A stretch of 64,000 nt of DNA from the NCBI GenBank assembly GCA_019241645.1, contig JAFAWQ010000029.1, positions 1 to 64,000 of the forward strand, in the 5' to 3' direction. Under the pieces are notes generated by a model. It was not told where the DNA came from, did not search any database, and saw only the letters and a list, made by a program, of their open reading frames with translations. Below, piece by piece: positions 1-10,650 of the stretch. Origin of the DNA: Alphaproteobacteria bacterium. GTDB lineage: Bacteria > Pseudomonadota > Alphaproteobacteria > Micropepsales > Micropepsaceae. Every line of letters starts with the position of its first letter. Position 1 is the stretch's first letter. The position numbers and the translations under genes are program-made.

Positions 1-1259
1 AGGCTCTGTATGGCCATCGCGTATGGTGCGGGGTCTTGCATGAGCTTTAGCATGTCGAGAATCGTTGCATTGCGCCCCATCGTTTCCGGGAGCGCAAGCA
101 TCAGGCGGGCAACGTACTTAAAGAAGATGCCCTGCTTTGCTGTAAGGTCAGCGCCGAGAAGTCCGGCGAATAGGTAGTCGAAGGTTTGGATCACGCCCGC
201 GATGACCTGCTCTTTCACCGCCTCGTTGTAGGTGCCCAGGCGGTCGCGCTTCACGTCGAACACGTTAAGCGCAGGTGGATAGTCGATATCCTTCGGCGTG
301 ACGTAGATGAGCCGGTTGCTGTGCTTTCCATCGAACACGGCAAGGTGCGCGAGCTTTTGTATGAGGTCGCCTTGGCTGTCTATGACGATCAGGCCGGGCG
401 TCTCGCCAAATGCGAGATCGTTGAGGATGAGGGTTTCAAGCAACGATGTTTTTCCGGCACCCGTCCCGCCGATGACGTGCATATGTTCGAACCGCTCATG
501 GTGCGTGAACTTCAGCGGAATGGGCGCCATGAAGAGGTCAAAGAATGGCGTGCCCTTCAGATAGCGTTCGCAAATCTCATCGAGCGTACCGTCGCTGTCC
601 TCGGCATTCTTGAACGGCTTCTTCGATTCGTGGTTCGGGATGCGGCCGGACTGTTTGCAGAGAAGCTCGTACATGCGGGTGCTGATGGTGCTGAAAAGCC
701 CGCGCTCGGCATACTTGTTCTCAACAAGAGTTCCGTACACCTTGTCCACCATGACTTTCGGCTCGGGGAGCGCATAGACGAGCGGGATGGTGAACGGCGA
801 CGGTGCTTCGGCCCTTGGCAGTCGCTCGGCTATGCCCGCGAAGATGCGGACTAAGCCGTCATAGCAAAGTTCCCCGATACTCTGGTGGTGGGCGAGGAAG
901 TATTGCCGCTTGCGTAGAAAGGTTCGGTAGTCCGCAAATTCGGCCAGCGTCATTGCGTTGGGCGGCGGCGGGCACTCGAACATATACCGCTCGGCCGCGA
1001 TCACCTCATTCAGCGCAACGATGAAGGGTTCTCGAATATCTTCCGAAAGGTACTCGTAGAACTGGTCGTAGACGGCTTGCCCTAGACCTTCGAGCGGGAA
1101 GGGGTTGGGCTGCGATGCAAGCTCTTCGTAGAGCGCGCGGGTCTCCTTTTCCTCACGCTTGGCATCGTTCCCGAAGAACCTGCGGAAGAAGGGGGAAGTG
1201 GGCGATGGCCCGGAAGCGCCGGGTATGTAGACAAGTCCGATCTTGCCCCTTTCGGCCAT
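1..1259 (-). CDS. DNA-transfer-type P-loop ATPase, N-terminal part (runs off the left edge)
   Basis: The minus strand is open from an ATG at 1259 to the window edge, giving about 419 residues of a longer protein. After roughly 260 residues it has a clear Walker A (GGTGAGKTS), then a strand ending in LIVIDSQGDL, as in VirD4/TraD/HerA-type conjugation and secretion ATPases. The start overlaps the stop of the upstream gene by one base (TGATG), so the two are translationally coupled. Together with the integrase at 4871-6067 this suggests a self-transferring or mobilisable element. The Walker B partner and the C-terminal half lie outside the window, so VirD4-like coupling protein and VirB4-like ATPase cannot be told apart. 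No relaxase is visible here. Confidence 0.72.
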   Translation of the reverse strand, partial: MAERGKIGLVYIPGASGPSPTSPFFRRFFGNDAKREEKETRALYEELASQPNPFPLEGLGQAVYDQFYEYLSEDIREPFIVALNEVIAAERYMFECPPPPNAMTLAEFADYRTFLRKRQYFLAHHQSIGELCYDGLVRIFAGIAERLPRAEAPSPFTIPLVYALPEPKVMVDKVYGTLVENKYAERGLFSTISTRMYELLCKQSGRIPNHESKKPFKNAEDSDGTLDEICERYLKGTPFFDLFMAPIPLKFTHHERFEHMHVIGGTGAGKTSLLETLILNDLAFGETPGLIVIDSQGDLIQKLAHLAVFDGKHSNRLIYVTPKDIDYPPALNVFDVKRDRLGTYNEAVKEQVIAGVIQTFDYLFAGLLGADLTAKQGIFFKYVARLMLALPETMGRNATILDMLKLMQDPAPYAMAIQS

Positions 1260-1978
1260 CAAAGAATCTCGTAAAGCAGAATCAGAAGCACGATGCCGCC
1301 GACGATAAGCAACCACTTCCGCTGTTCGTTGGTAAGGCTACTCCACCAGGCTGTGAGTGCGTCCAGAGGCGAATCGCCTGCCCCGGCGCGCTGAAAATTC
1401 ATGGCCACGCTTCCGGCGTCGGAAGGTGCCGGAATGGCAGCTGCCATCGCCGGGGCATCTAACTGCGGCTGGGGTGCGGCGCTGATAGGCGGCGCATGTG
1501 TGATCGCCGGGATAGGCGCCGACAGGGCGGGTGCGGAGACGAGTCTCGGCTCCATCTCCGTGTAGTCCCACACGAGTTCTCCGCCGTCGAATGTCTGCGC
1601 CAGTAGAAGATAGGTGCGAAGGCTCTGGCATGCTTCTTTCAGCGCCTCTTCGGCGTCCAACACCTCATTTAAATCCTTGCATTCGATTCGCTGCCCGCGT
1701 TGCAGGCTATCGACCGTGATACTGAGTGCCATGCGAGCTGCGGCGGCATGGTAGATGCCGCGCATCCAGCTTTTGCCGCTTTCATAATGTTCGCCGCTTG
1801 CCGCTTCGGCATGCCGCTTGGCGGCTTCACTGCTGTAGAGAACTTGGCTGCCAAGACGGTACTTCTGGATGTTGTCCCGTTCTTCGGCTGTCAGATGTAT
1901 GCGCGCATCGACGCAGAACATAACCGACTTTGAAACAAGACCGGACGCGCGCTGTGAGCGCTGGATTTTGAGCTGCAT
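1259..1978 (-). CDS. Hypothetical tail-anchored membrane protein of the transfer module
   Basis: A 239-residue protein of unknown function. Residues 1-130 are mixed helical and polar. Residues 145-205 are Ala/Pro-rich linker. The last ~20 residues (WLLIVGGIVLLILLYEIL) are a single membrane helix ending almost at the C-terminus, so the bulk should face the cytoplasm as a tail-anchored protein. The gene lies between two other minus-strand genes and its stop overlaps the start of the transfer-type ATPase, which argues for a joint role, perhaps as membrane adaptor of that ATPase. I recall similar proteins beginning KIQRSQR as uncharacterised members of alphaproteobacterial mobile elements, but have no function for them. 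Confidence 0.62.
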   Translation of the reverse strand: MQLKIQRSQRASGLVSKSVMFCVDARIHLTAEERDNIQKYRLGSQVLYSSEAAKRHAEAASGEHYESGKSWMRGIYHAAAARMALSITVDSLQRGQRIECKDLNEVLDAEEALKEACQSLRTYLLLAQTFDGGELVWDYTEMEPRLVSAPALSAPIPAITHAPPISAAPQPQLDAPAMAAAIPAPSDAGSVAMNFQRAGAGDSPLDALTAWWSSLTNEQRKWLLIVGGIVLLILLYEIL

Positions 1979-2041
1979 TATCCCCTCCCCTTTCCGGTAT
2001 CAGAGAGGAATGAGCCTGACGGCGTCAAGGGTCTCCGGGAG

Positions 2042-2800
2042 TCATCGGATCGCCCGCTGGACATAGTCCGTAAAGGCGACGGTACCTCGCGCGAGTCCGG
2101 AGTAAACGGCGAGAACTTCCGCGTCGTCGCTCGTGGCGCGGGAGGCGATTTTCTGCTCCATCAGGAGAAGATGGTTCCGGAGTTGGCTCGGCACTTCATT
2201 GAGAAAGTTTAGTCCTGCCGTCAGTCGCCCTTGCCGGATCAAGTCCGCGTGTGAAGGAACTGCGTAAAAGCCAAAGTCGGGAATGACCACATGTCCGGGA
2301 TAAAATTGCATAAGCAGATTTCCCAAGACGAAGCAGTCGAAATCGCCTAGCTCTGCGCGATTGAGGCGGGCAATCAGTATCCCCTTCATGGGGAAGTTCG
2401 TCGGGCCGCAAAGGACATTGTTAAGGACAGGAGATAGCAGAAGGGTTTGGATTTTCTGATACGCGTCCTGCTCCGCCGGTTCCGTGCTCGGATAAACGAG
2501 TCTGTCGAGCCGCTCGGGGTCAGAAAGCAACGCCTTCAAGAGCACGAAGTTGGCGTTCTTCTTCGTAATCGTGTTTTCCCCTTCGGGGAACACGGCGTCG
2601 AGCAGGCCGATGAAATCTCGTGCTCGCCTGTAGTTGATTCCCTTTAGCGGATTGAGCCGGTGAACGTTGTAGTCAAAACGGATGATCTTTCGCCGCTGGG
2701 GAACGGTTAGGCTATCGATGATTGGCCCATCGTCGATGAGCAGGTAGGTGTTCGGAAGATGGTCGAGTATGGGAAGTTTGTTCGTGCCGACGAGAAGCAT
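2042..2800 (-). CDS. Hypothetical protein of the transfer module, ATPase-like remnant or paralogue
   Basis: A 252-residue protein, first gene of the minus-strand cluster. It has no Walker A, but the segment LNPLKGINYRRARDF followed by a run of helices resembles the part of VirD4/TraD-like ATPases where the strand LNVFDV is followed by helices, as in the neighbour at 1-1259. It may be a structural relative that lost the P-loop, or a regulator of the ATPase. The ATG at 2800 follows a 500-bp non-coding stretch rich in inverted repeats. No membrane helix or signal peptide is evident. The function is unknown. Confidence 0.55.
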   Translation of the reverse strand: MLLVGTNKLPILDHLPNTYLLIDDGPIIDSLTVPQRRKIIRFDYNVHRLNPLKGINYRRARDFIGLLDAVFPEGENTITKKNANFVLLKALLSDPERLDRLVYPSTEPAEQDAYQKIQTLLLSPVLNNVLCGPTNFPMKGILIARLNRAELGDFDCFVLGNLLMQFYPGHVVIPDFGFYAVPSHADLIRQGRLTAGLNFLNEVPSQLRNHLLLMEQKIASRATSDDAEVLAVYSGLARGTVAFTDYVQRAIR

Positions 2801-3013
2801 TTGAGGTAGGGCCGCGGCGAGTAGAGCGCGTCTCGTGCACGATTGCTCGCGGCGGCCGGAAAAGGTTCTATTCCGAAATCATTTTCGCACGGTCAATTGT
2901 TCTTGCCCGTGGTTGTTCACGGAAACCTCCGCCAAGCGGGGTTTGGGATAACGAATTACTCTTCAATATGTAGCCATGCATCATCCGATGGGATCGTAAG
3001 GCAGTGTACAGTG

Positions 3014-3150
3014 CCGCACCATGTCGTCGGTGTGCGCGTGAGCGCCACGACCCCGCGCACGTCCCGAACGCATGTGAGGGTTTTGCTCTGTCCTTTAGGC
3101 AGGCAAAAAAGGCGTGGGGTCGTGGCGTGAGCCCGACGACATGTGTGCGG
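3014..3150. repeat. Large imperfect inverted repeat, origin-of-transfer or operator candidate
   Basis: Left arm 3014-3058 and right arm 3112-3150. The outer blocks match perfectly (CCGCAC 3014-3019 with GTGCGG 3145-3150; CATGTCGTCGG 3020-3030 with its complement at 3133-3143). The inner block 3043-3058 matches 15 of 16 bases with 3112-3127. The spacers between inner and outer blocks differ (12 versus 5 nt). It lies in a non-coding stretch between divergent genes of a mobile element, where an oriT, replication origin or shared operator would be expected. Confidence 0.6.
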
Positions 3151-3177
3151 AATCAGTAAGGAAATGCGGTGTAAGGC

Positions 3178-3210
3178 CCCCCACACAGAGTGCATCTGCC
3201 TGTGTGGGGG
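3178..3210. repeat. Perfect 11-bp inverted repeat (hairpin) in the non-coding region of the mobile element
   Basis: CCCCCACACAG (3178-3188) and CTGTGTGGGGG (3200-3210) are exact complements around an 11-nt loop. There is no T-run after it, so it is not a standard intrinsic terminator. It is the second strong dyad in the 2801-3304 gap, next to the large inverted repeat at 3014-3150. Apart from these dyads I see nothing else in that gap. Confidence 0.65.
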
Positions 3211-3304
3211 ATGATGAAGCGGTCTGCCCTAGCACCTGGGTTATCCCTGTGGACACTCGACGTCGAACTAACTTACATATCCGTCCTTCTGGGGGAGAGG
3301 GGCA

Positions 3305-4579
3305 GTGGCCAAAGGATTTGGAATTGCGGCGCTCGTTCTAGCGATCTTGAGCGTCTTTGCGCTTTACGGCTTCAATTTCGTCACGATCTGGCTGGCTATG
3401 ATTTGCGCTGCAATCGCAGCGATGAATGGCGAAAGGCCGTTCACGATAGCATCCGTTATCATCAGTTTCGTCGGATTAGTAATTTTCTCACCGGTCACGA
3501 TGGCCGTCGTCTGGGGGAATCTAAAAGGCGGTCACGATCAAATTGCTCTATTGGCGTTTTCGCCATTTGTATTGCCAATCGCCGCACTGATTGTCGATGT
3601 TGCGCGTAAAGCTGAGTCACAGGTAACGCAGCGAGTGGTCATTGGGGTTGGAGTTGTCATTGCGGTCTTTCTAGCGTTCTTAGTTTACGACTGGGAAGCG
3701 GAACCAACTCTTACGCCGGAACAAGCGGCCAGGTCGATGCTTGGACTTTCGACGCAGCCCACTGAACAAGCTCCTTCGACCGCGCCAGCACCAGCAGCCA
3801 TCAATGCGCCATCCACGCCAGCTAATTCAGCTTGTGGGTTCATACTCGACCCGATCATTTATCAACGGTGGCAGACAGAGCAGAGAACCAGATCGATTGG
3901 ATGCCCAATCATGGTCGATTCTGTGGCCTCAGTTTCTCCAAAGGGAACCACTGGACGTTGGGTACGCTTGGGGGCGGGCGACGGAAGGGGAAATATCCTC
4001 GTCATGCATTCGAACGGTGCGTATGCCGGGAAAGTGTACGTCGTGGAGGGCTGTATCAATATGCTTTACGACCAGCTTGGCGGTTCAGGAAGTGCATTGG
4101 GCTTTCCAATAAGTGATGCCTACCAAGCGCCCGGGGGAAGCCAACAAGACTTCGAAGGAGGCAAGATCTACTGGTCGGCGGCTACGCATCAGTGCAATAT
4201 AGTGGGACAGGCTCCCGCAGCCGCGCCGGCCGCGACACCGGCAACGCAGACGCCTCAATCTCCGCAACAGACCGTCGCAGCACTACCAACCCCCTGCGCC
4301 ACTGTTCGTGAAGATCGTGCGATTGTCGAATGCGATGTGTCGGCCGGGCAAGAAGGGTTTATCAAACGCGAGGGCGGCCAGATGGCTACTTGCATTTGGC
4401 CATACCCGCCCAACCCGATCTACGATTATGTGAACCTGATCGTGGCTGAGGGCGAAGTCCCGTACAACAAGCCGCACTCCAACACGCTCACCGGCATTCA
4501 CTTCAAGGTCAACCACGGCGCGCGAATCAAGGCGCAGCTTCTCCCATGGGGACAGAATTGCGGTGCTGAACCTCAGTGA
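3305..4579 (+). CDS. Membrane-anchored LGFP-repeat protein
   Basis: A 424-residue protein starting with GTG at 3305 behind a purine-rich GGGGGAGAGG. Residues 1-125 hold four hydrophobic segments (for example VLAILSVFALYGFNFVTIWL), so the N-terminus is in the membrane. A Pro/Ala/Thr linker follows, then a globular part with an LGFP-type repeat (GSALGFPISDAY, then DFEGGKIYWS), a motif of cell-envelope-associated proteins. After a second Ala/Thr/Pro linker the C-terminal ~95 residues contain several cysteines. The substrate is unknown. It faces away from the transfer genes and is probably envelope cargo of the integrative element. Confidence 0.7.
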   Translation: MAKGFGIAALVLAILSVFALYGFNFVTIWLAMICAAIAAMNGERPFTIASVIISFVGLVIFSPVTMAVVWGNLKGGHDQIALLAFSPFVLPIAALIVDVARKAESQVTQRVVIGVGVVIAVFLAFLVYDWEAEPTLTPEQAARSMLGLSTQPTEQAPSTAPAPAAINAPSTPANSACGFILDPIIYQRWQTEQRTRSIGCPIMVDSVASVSPKGTTGRWVRLGAGDGRGNILVMHSNGAYAGKVYVVEGCINMLYDQLGGSGSALGFPISDAYQAPGGSQQDFEGGKIYWSAATHQCNIVGQAPAAAPAATPATQTPQSPQQTVAALPTPCATVREDRAIVECDVSAGQEGFIKREGGQMATCIWPYPPNPIYDYVNLIVAEGEVPYNKPHSNTLTGIHFKVNHGARIKAQLLPWGQNCGAEPQ

Positions 4580-4696
4580 CCGGCCGAAGTGGATCAGCAG
4601 CCACGCCGCGCCAATCCACAATACTGCAGACCCGGTGATCGCCCAAATGAGCACCGGATTGAAAAGAGCGGCCAACCCAAAGGGCTGACCGCTCAA
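4283..4696 (-). CDS. Possible small membrane protein downstream of the AlpA-like gene (doubtful)
   Basis: A TTG at 4696 lies three bases after AGGGAG, which is formed around the stop of the AlpA-like gene. The first ~40 residues contain a good membrane helix (NPVLIWAITGSAVLWIGAAW). The reading frame then runs antisense through the last 300 bp of the LGFP-repeat gene, which is unlikely for a real protein. Either the true gene is cut short here, or only the first part (4580-4696) is a relic. It may equally be chance. Confidence 0.25.
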   Translation of the reverse strand: MSGQPFGLAALFNPVLIWAITGSAVLWIGAAWLLIHFGRSLRFSTAILSPWEKLRLDSRAVVDLEVNAGERVGVRLVVRDFALSHDQVHIIVDRVGRVWPNASSHLAALAFDKPFLPGRHIAFDNRTIFTNSGAGGW

Positions 4697-4704
4697 GTGC
4701 TCCC

Positions 4705-4902
4705 TTACCGGGAGCTGGTCGGACTATCGCGTTCCGCAACTTTGCTGCGTATCCAGTCCTGAATTTCTTCTTCGACATAACCCACCCTTCCGGTGCCGAG
4801 TCGTATCCGCTTTGGGAACTTCCCGGCCGCCTCTAGGCGAGCCGTGTGTGCAAAAGAGTACAGTACCAGATCACGCACTTGCTTCTTCGATAAGAGCCGC
4901 AT
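4705..4902 (-). CDS. AlpA-like excisionase/regulator
   Basis: A 65-residue basic protein. The pattern LLSKKQVRDLVLYSFAHTARLEAAGKFPKRIRLGTGRVGYVEEEIQDWI is that of the AlpA/MerR-like winged helix of prophage regulators: helix-turn-helix, the KFPKRIRLG wing, and a final helix starting around EEEIQDW. Such proteins switch on integrase genes or act as excisionases. It overlaps the integrase gene by 32 bases on the same strand and lies downstream of it, which fits recombination directionality control. The family call is confident; its role here is inferred from position. Confidence 0.8.
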   Translation of the reverse strand: MRLLSKKQVRDLVLYSFAHTARLEAAGKFPKRIRLGTGRVGYVEEEIQDWIRSKVAERDSPTSSR

Positions 4903-6067
4903 CGCGGGTCTCCCATTGCTGGGAGGCTCGCGAGCCTCGGGGTTTCACCTCCGGGGCGAGCAAAGTTTGCAGCCAGGTCTCGTAAACTTCAACTGCCTGC
5001 CGCATCTCCGAAAGGTACTTATGGCGATTGTAGACCCGTGAGATTCCGGCGTGAGAACCGGAAATGTGGTTGATGTATCGCTCGGCTACCGTGGGCTGGA
5101 TGCCGAGTTCTTCCCACTTGGTCCGGAATGTCCGACGCAGATCGTGAAGGCGCCAGCCGCTAACGCCGCTTCTTTTGTCGAGGGCGGCTTTGCACTTGCT
5201 CCATCCGTTGAACGGCTTCTCTGGCGATCCACGCGCGGGATGCACGAACTTGCAGCCTACGTCGTAGTGAAGCAATGAAGCCGAGAGCTTCCCTATCGGA
5301 AAGGTGTGCTCGCGTTTGTTCTTCGTGAGCCATGAAGGGAGCGTTATCTGATCGCCCTTGATCATGTCGGGTGTGAGGTAAGCGATTTCCGTTTCGCGCT
5401 GGCCGGTGGTGATCAGTAACTTCACGATCCGGCCGAAGGTACTGTCTTCGAGCGCGTTCCAGACCTTTTTCAGCTCATCGTCGTTCAAAACCTTATCCCG
5501 AGCTTCGTAACCTTTCGGCTCTTCCATTCGGTCCATCGGGTTTCGGTCGATATAGCTCTTGCGGTAGCCCCATTTCACGAAGGCACGGATCACGACAAAG
5601 GCATGCTGCTGTTCGGCCGGTGTCGCGGAAAGTTTCGAGAGCTTCCCGTCGATCATGGCAGGGGTGATGTCAGAAAGTTTGGTCTCTCCGAACCGGAAGT
5701 GCTTCTTCAGAAGCCGGGCATAGTCGGCATAGGTGCGCGGCTTCCGCTTCTCCTTCAACTCGGTCAGATATGTCTCTAAGGCCGTATTCCAGCCTACAGA
5801 CTGCGTTTGCGTCCTTCCGAGGACTGCTTCGGCCAATAGGCGCTTCGCCGCGCTACGGGCTGTTTTTAGGTCAATCAGAGGGTATCGGCCGACGGTCTGT
5901 TGAATGCGAATCTTGCTGCGTGGGTCGAGTACGACGAAGGTCTTTGCGCCGCCCTGCGACACGCGTATGCCAAAGCCAGCCAGGTCTTTGCTCCAATACG
6001 TTTTCTGACCTTTCGGTGGCGGTTGGAGCGCCTTCACCGCAAGGTCTGTCATTGCAATCTTAGCCAC
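4871..6067 (-). CDS. Tyrosine-type integrase of the integrative element
   Basis: A 398-residue site-specific recombinase. The N-terminal ~90 residues look like the DUF4102 arm-binding domain (LQPPPKGQKTYWSKDLAGFGIRVS), followed by a core-binding domain and a catalytic domain. Catalytic residues are visible: Arg in TTGQRETEIAYL, His-x-x-Arg in LHDLRRTF, the second His in INHISGSH and the nucleophile Tyr in SRVYNRHKYL. The start is GTG at 6067, with an in-frame ATG at 6052 as alternative. It reads away from a half tRNA-Thr gene 130 bp upstream, the usual position for an integrase at one end of its element. Transcription from the tRNA promoter could run into it. Confidence 0.92.
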   Translation of the reverse strand: MAKIAMTDLAVKALQPPPKGQKTYWSKDLAGFGIRVSQGGAKTFVVLDPRSKIRIQQTVGRYPLIDLKTARSAAKRLLAEAVLGRTQTQSVGWNTALETYLTELKEKRKPRTYADYARLLKKHFRFGETKLSDITPAMIDGKLSKLSATPAEQQHAFVVIRAFVKWGYRKSYIDRNPMDRMEEPKGYEARDKVLNDDELKKVWNALEDSTFGRIVKLLITTGQRETEIAYLTPDMIKGDQITLPSWLTKNKREHTFPIGKLSASLLHYDVGCKFVHPARGSPEKPFNGWSKCKAALDKRSGVSGWRLHDLRRTFRTKWEELGIQPTVAERYINHISGSHAGISRVYNRHKYLSEMRQAVEVYETWLQTLLAPEVKPRGSRASQQWETRDAALIEEASA

Positions 6068-6201
6068 GGATTATGCACTCCCATCGTTGGATTAGGCGCG
6101 TTTTTCAATGAGCACCCATGCACAGGGTACCATCCGAAAAACGCAAGCCTTCCAATGGGTTGGGAGTAACAGTGAGCCGCTATGAGCAGGTATCAAATCT
6201 A

Positions 6202-6240
6202 ATTACGAATGCGTTGCTCTACCGGCTGAGCTAAGGCGGC
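6202..6240 (-). pseudogene. 5' half of tRNA-Thr(CGU), cut at the anticodon loop; element/chromosome junction
   Basis: Read on the minus strand, the first 39 bases form a proper tRNA 5' half: acceptor strand GCCGCCT, TA, D arm GCTC-AGCCGGTA-GAGC, anticodon strand ACGCA and loop TTCGTAA with anticodon CGT. The matching 3' anticodon strand, variable loop, T arm and 3' acceptor strand are absent; the next bases (TAGATTTG) are unrelated. The break falls at the loop, where many tyrosine integrases cross over. I infer that the element recombined in the anticodon loop and that the other half, joined to an element-borne 5' half, lies at the far end outside the window. Confidence 0.75.
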
Positions 6241-6941
6241 TTGCTGAGCAATCAATATCTTGGCGCCATCGCATTGGCAACGGCGGGCCGGTGCCGCCGC
6301 AGCCGTCGTTTGTTTGTCAGGATTGTCAGCGTTTGCGCGCTTTGAGGATACCGATTGGTCGGCCACATTCGCGGGTGCAAAGCCCTGCGATCCGGCCCCG
6401 TTCTGCGTCGGCAGCTCGGTCACCAGTCCGGTGATGCGGACAATTATTCGCACACCGCAGCACATCTCCAGATGCTTGCGGCCCGAGTGAACGTGCGGGC
6501 GGATGCCGGCGCAACTCTCATGCAAAAAATCCCTCGGCATGCCTCTTGACGGTAGGATATGTTCTTCGTATGTTCCATCTAGCAGATACCTGAAAGAGGA
6601 TTTGAGGCCATGAGCTAGTCAGGCGCAGGGGACATACAGGAGCTTGGCGTGGACTCTGCGCGCGCTTTGCAAAAATCGGGAAGACCAGGCCCGCTGCGGA
6701 GCGCTCAAGGCCGCTCGCGGGGGCGGAACCCAAGCATTTTTGCCAGTTCCGTGGGGAGAAGCGATGGTGCCTGCCGGCGGCGTCTTGAGTGAGGCCAGCA
6801 CATCGGGGGCCAGTCATCGCTCATGCCAGGCGGGTTTCGTATTGCTTTTTCCCGCGCGCGTTCGCCGCATGTGGACGCAGCGGACAAGAGTGACGGACAT
6901 CCCGCCTTTTTTATGTGCCTTCGGAGAAGGAAGGTGCGGCG
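6241..6941. other. Gene-poor gap between the tRNA-Thr remnant and polA
   Basis: About 700 bp. Reading frames here look like chance: low-complexity Arg/Ala translations, and one runs into the tRNA half. The only clear signal is a promoter with an SOS box near 6546-6575, which points rightward to a start-like ATG followed at once by a stop (ATGAGCTAG around 6610). The stretch may hold a decayed gene; I could not identify one. Confidence 0.5.
6546..6575 (+). promoter_or_regulatory. Promoter with an alphaproteobacterial SOS (LexA) box
   Basis: GTTC (6561-6564), seven bases, GTTC (6572-6575) is an exact copy of the direct-repeat LexA box of alphaproteobacteria. It overlaps a sigma-70-like promoter: TTGACG (6546-6551), 17-bp spacer, TATGTT (6569-6574). 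A Shine-Dalgarno-like AGAGGA follows, but no intact gene does. Confidence 0.55.
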
Positions 6942-9880
<2,939 letters not shown>

Positions 9881-9884
<4 letters not shown>

Positions 9885-10057
9885 TGCGCCTGCGCTCCCT
9901 CGCGCAACACGAAACGGCGGTCGCAATAGCCACACTCGACGTAGGTCTGGTCGCCCATCTCCAGATAGACTTTCGGATGGCCCAGCACGCCGCCGCCGCC
10001 GTCGCAGGATACACGGGTGTCGTCGCATTCGATGGTTTCAGGCACTTCGACGGGCAT
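9881..10057 (-). CDS. Small zinc-finger protein (zf-CHCC, NDUFS6-like)
   Basis: A 58-residue protein from the ATG at 10057; the frame extends further upstream, but the family begins near MPVEVPETIECDD. Pattern: CDGGGGVLGHPKVYL with Cys and His, then VECGYCDRRFVL with the CxxC pair. This is the zinc-binding fold shared with mitochondrial complex I subunit NDUFS6 and small alphaproteobacterial proteins of unknown role. Its stop overlaps the polA start, so the two are likely co-transcribed. A function in respiratory complex I assembly is suggested by homology only. Confidence 0.88.
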
Positions 10058-10064
10058 GGTGTTC

Positions 10065-10490
10065 TCAGATATTGCAAGGCGCCGGATCATAGTCGCGGGC
10101 GCTGGCGCTGCAACCATTCTCGTTCGTCATCGCCCGGTCGCGCGAAACAGCGCGATCCGGGCGACCCATTTTTAGGATGTTGGGCTTACCGAAAGGTGAC
10201 GCCGGGGGGCATGGCTCAAGCGGTCCAGCTTTGAGCGGCTTGGTTTGAAGGCGTTCGAGACCGCCCACCTGCTCTAAAGCTGAAATATATCCTTTGTCCG
10301 AGGGCTGATATTTCTGGATTGCCTCTGCAATTCTTCCTTCGCAATCAACCGAGCTCAAATGCATCTGTAGGGAGCCGTCACCCAACATCGTCACTTCACC
10401 GATTATGTCGCCGGTCTTGGTGGGCTCCGGTTTCGATATTGCCGATGTGGATGCCAGCACCATAACCAAAACAAATAGGGTCGAATTCAT
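10065..10490 (-). CDS. Hypothetical secreted protein with repeat-derived C-terminus
   Basis: A 141-residue protein with a signal peptide (MNSTLFVLVMVLASTSAIS). Residues 20-95 look like an ordinary small periplasmic domain with a single Cys (SVDCEGRIAEAI). The last ~40 residues are encoded by the REP-like palindrome at 10125-10170 and flanking sequence, so the original C-terminus may have been replaced by repeat insertion. It has no recognised family and lies just upstream of the zinc-finger gene on the same strand. Confidence 0.5.
   Translation of the reverse strand: MNSTLFVLVMVLASTSAISKPEPTKTGDIIGEVTMLGDGSLQMHLSSVDCEGRIAEAIQKYQPSDKGYISALEQVGGLERLQTKPLKAGPLEPCPPASPFGKPNILKMGRPDRAVSRDRAMTNENGCSASARDYDPAPCNI
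10125..10170. repeat. REP-like palindrome, copy A
   Basis: Begins CGTCATCGCCCGG and ends CCGGGCGACCCATTTTT. Arms 10131-10143 and 10150-10163 are near-perfect complements around GAAACA. The same CGTCAT-CGCCCG ... CGGGC-GACCCAT design recurs at 10590-10622 and 19983-20076, and in variant form at 17702-17811. Confidence 0.7.
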
Positions 10491-10589
10491 TGGACGCCAT
10501 TCCTCGCTGACGCAGCTGCAATAAGGGGCCTTCTTCGTAGATCACACAATTGACGAGTCCTTCCGGGTATCTAGACCTCAACATTGAGA

Positions 10590-10622
10590 AATGGGTTGCC
10601 CGGACAAGCCGGGCAATGACGA
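10590..10622. repeat. REP-like palindrome, copy B
   Basis: TTGCCCGG (10596-10603), ACAAG, CCGGGCAA (10609-10616), flanked by AATGGG and TGACGA. It is the short form of the repeat at 10125-10170 in opposite orientation, placed directly upstream of the adenosyltransferase gene. Confidence 0.65.
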
Positions 10623-10650
10623 TGTAGAGAGTCGATGTTATAGTCCAGAA

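Noticed and set aside
3238-3262. Possible DnaA boxes around GGTTATCCCTGTGGACAC
   Set aside because: Each half matches only about seven of nine consensus bases and there is no AT-rich unwinding region or replication gene nearby.
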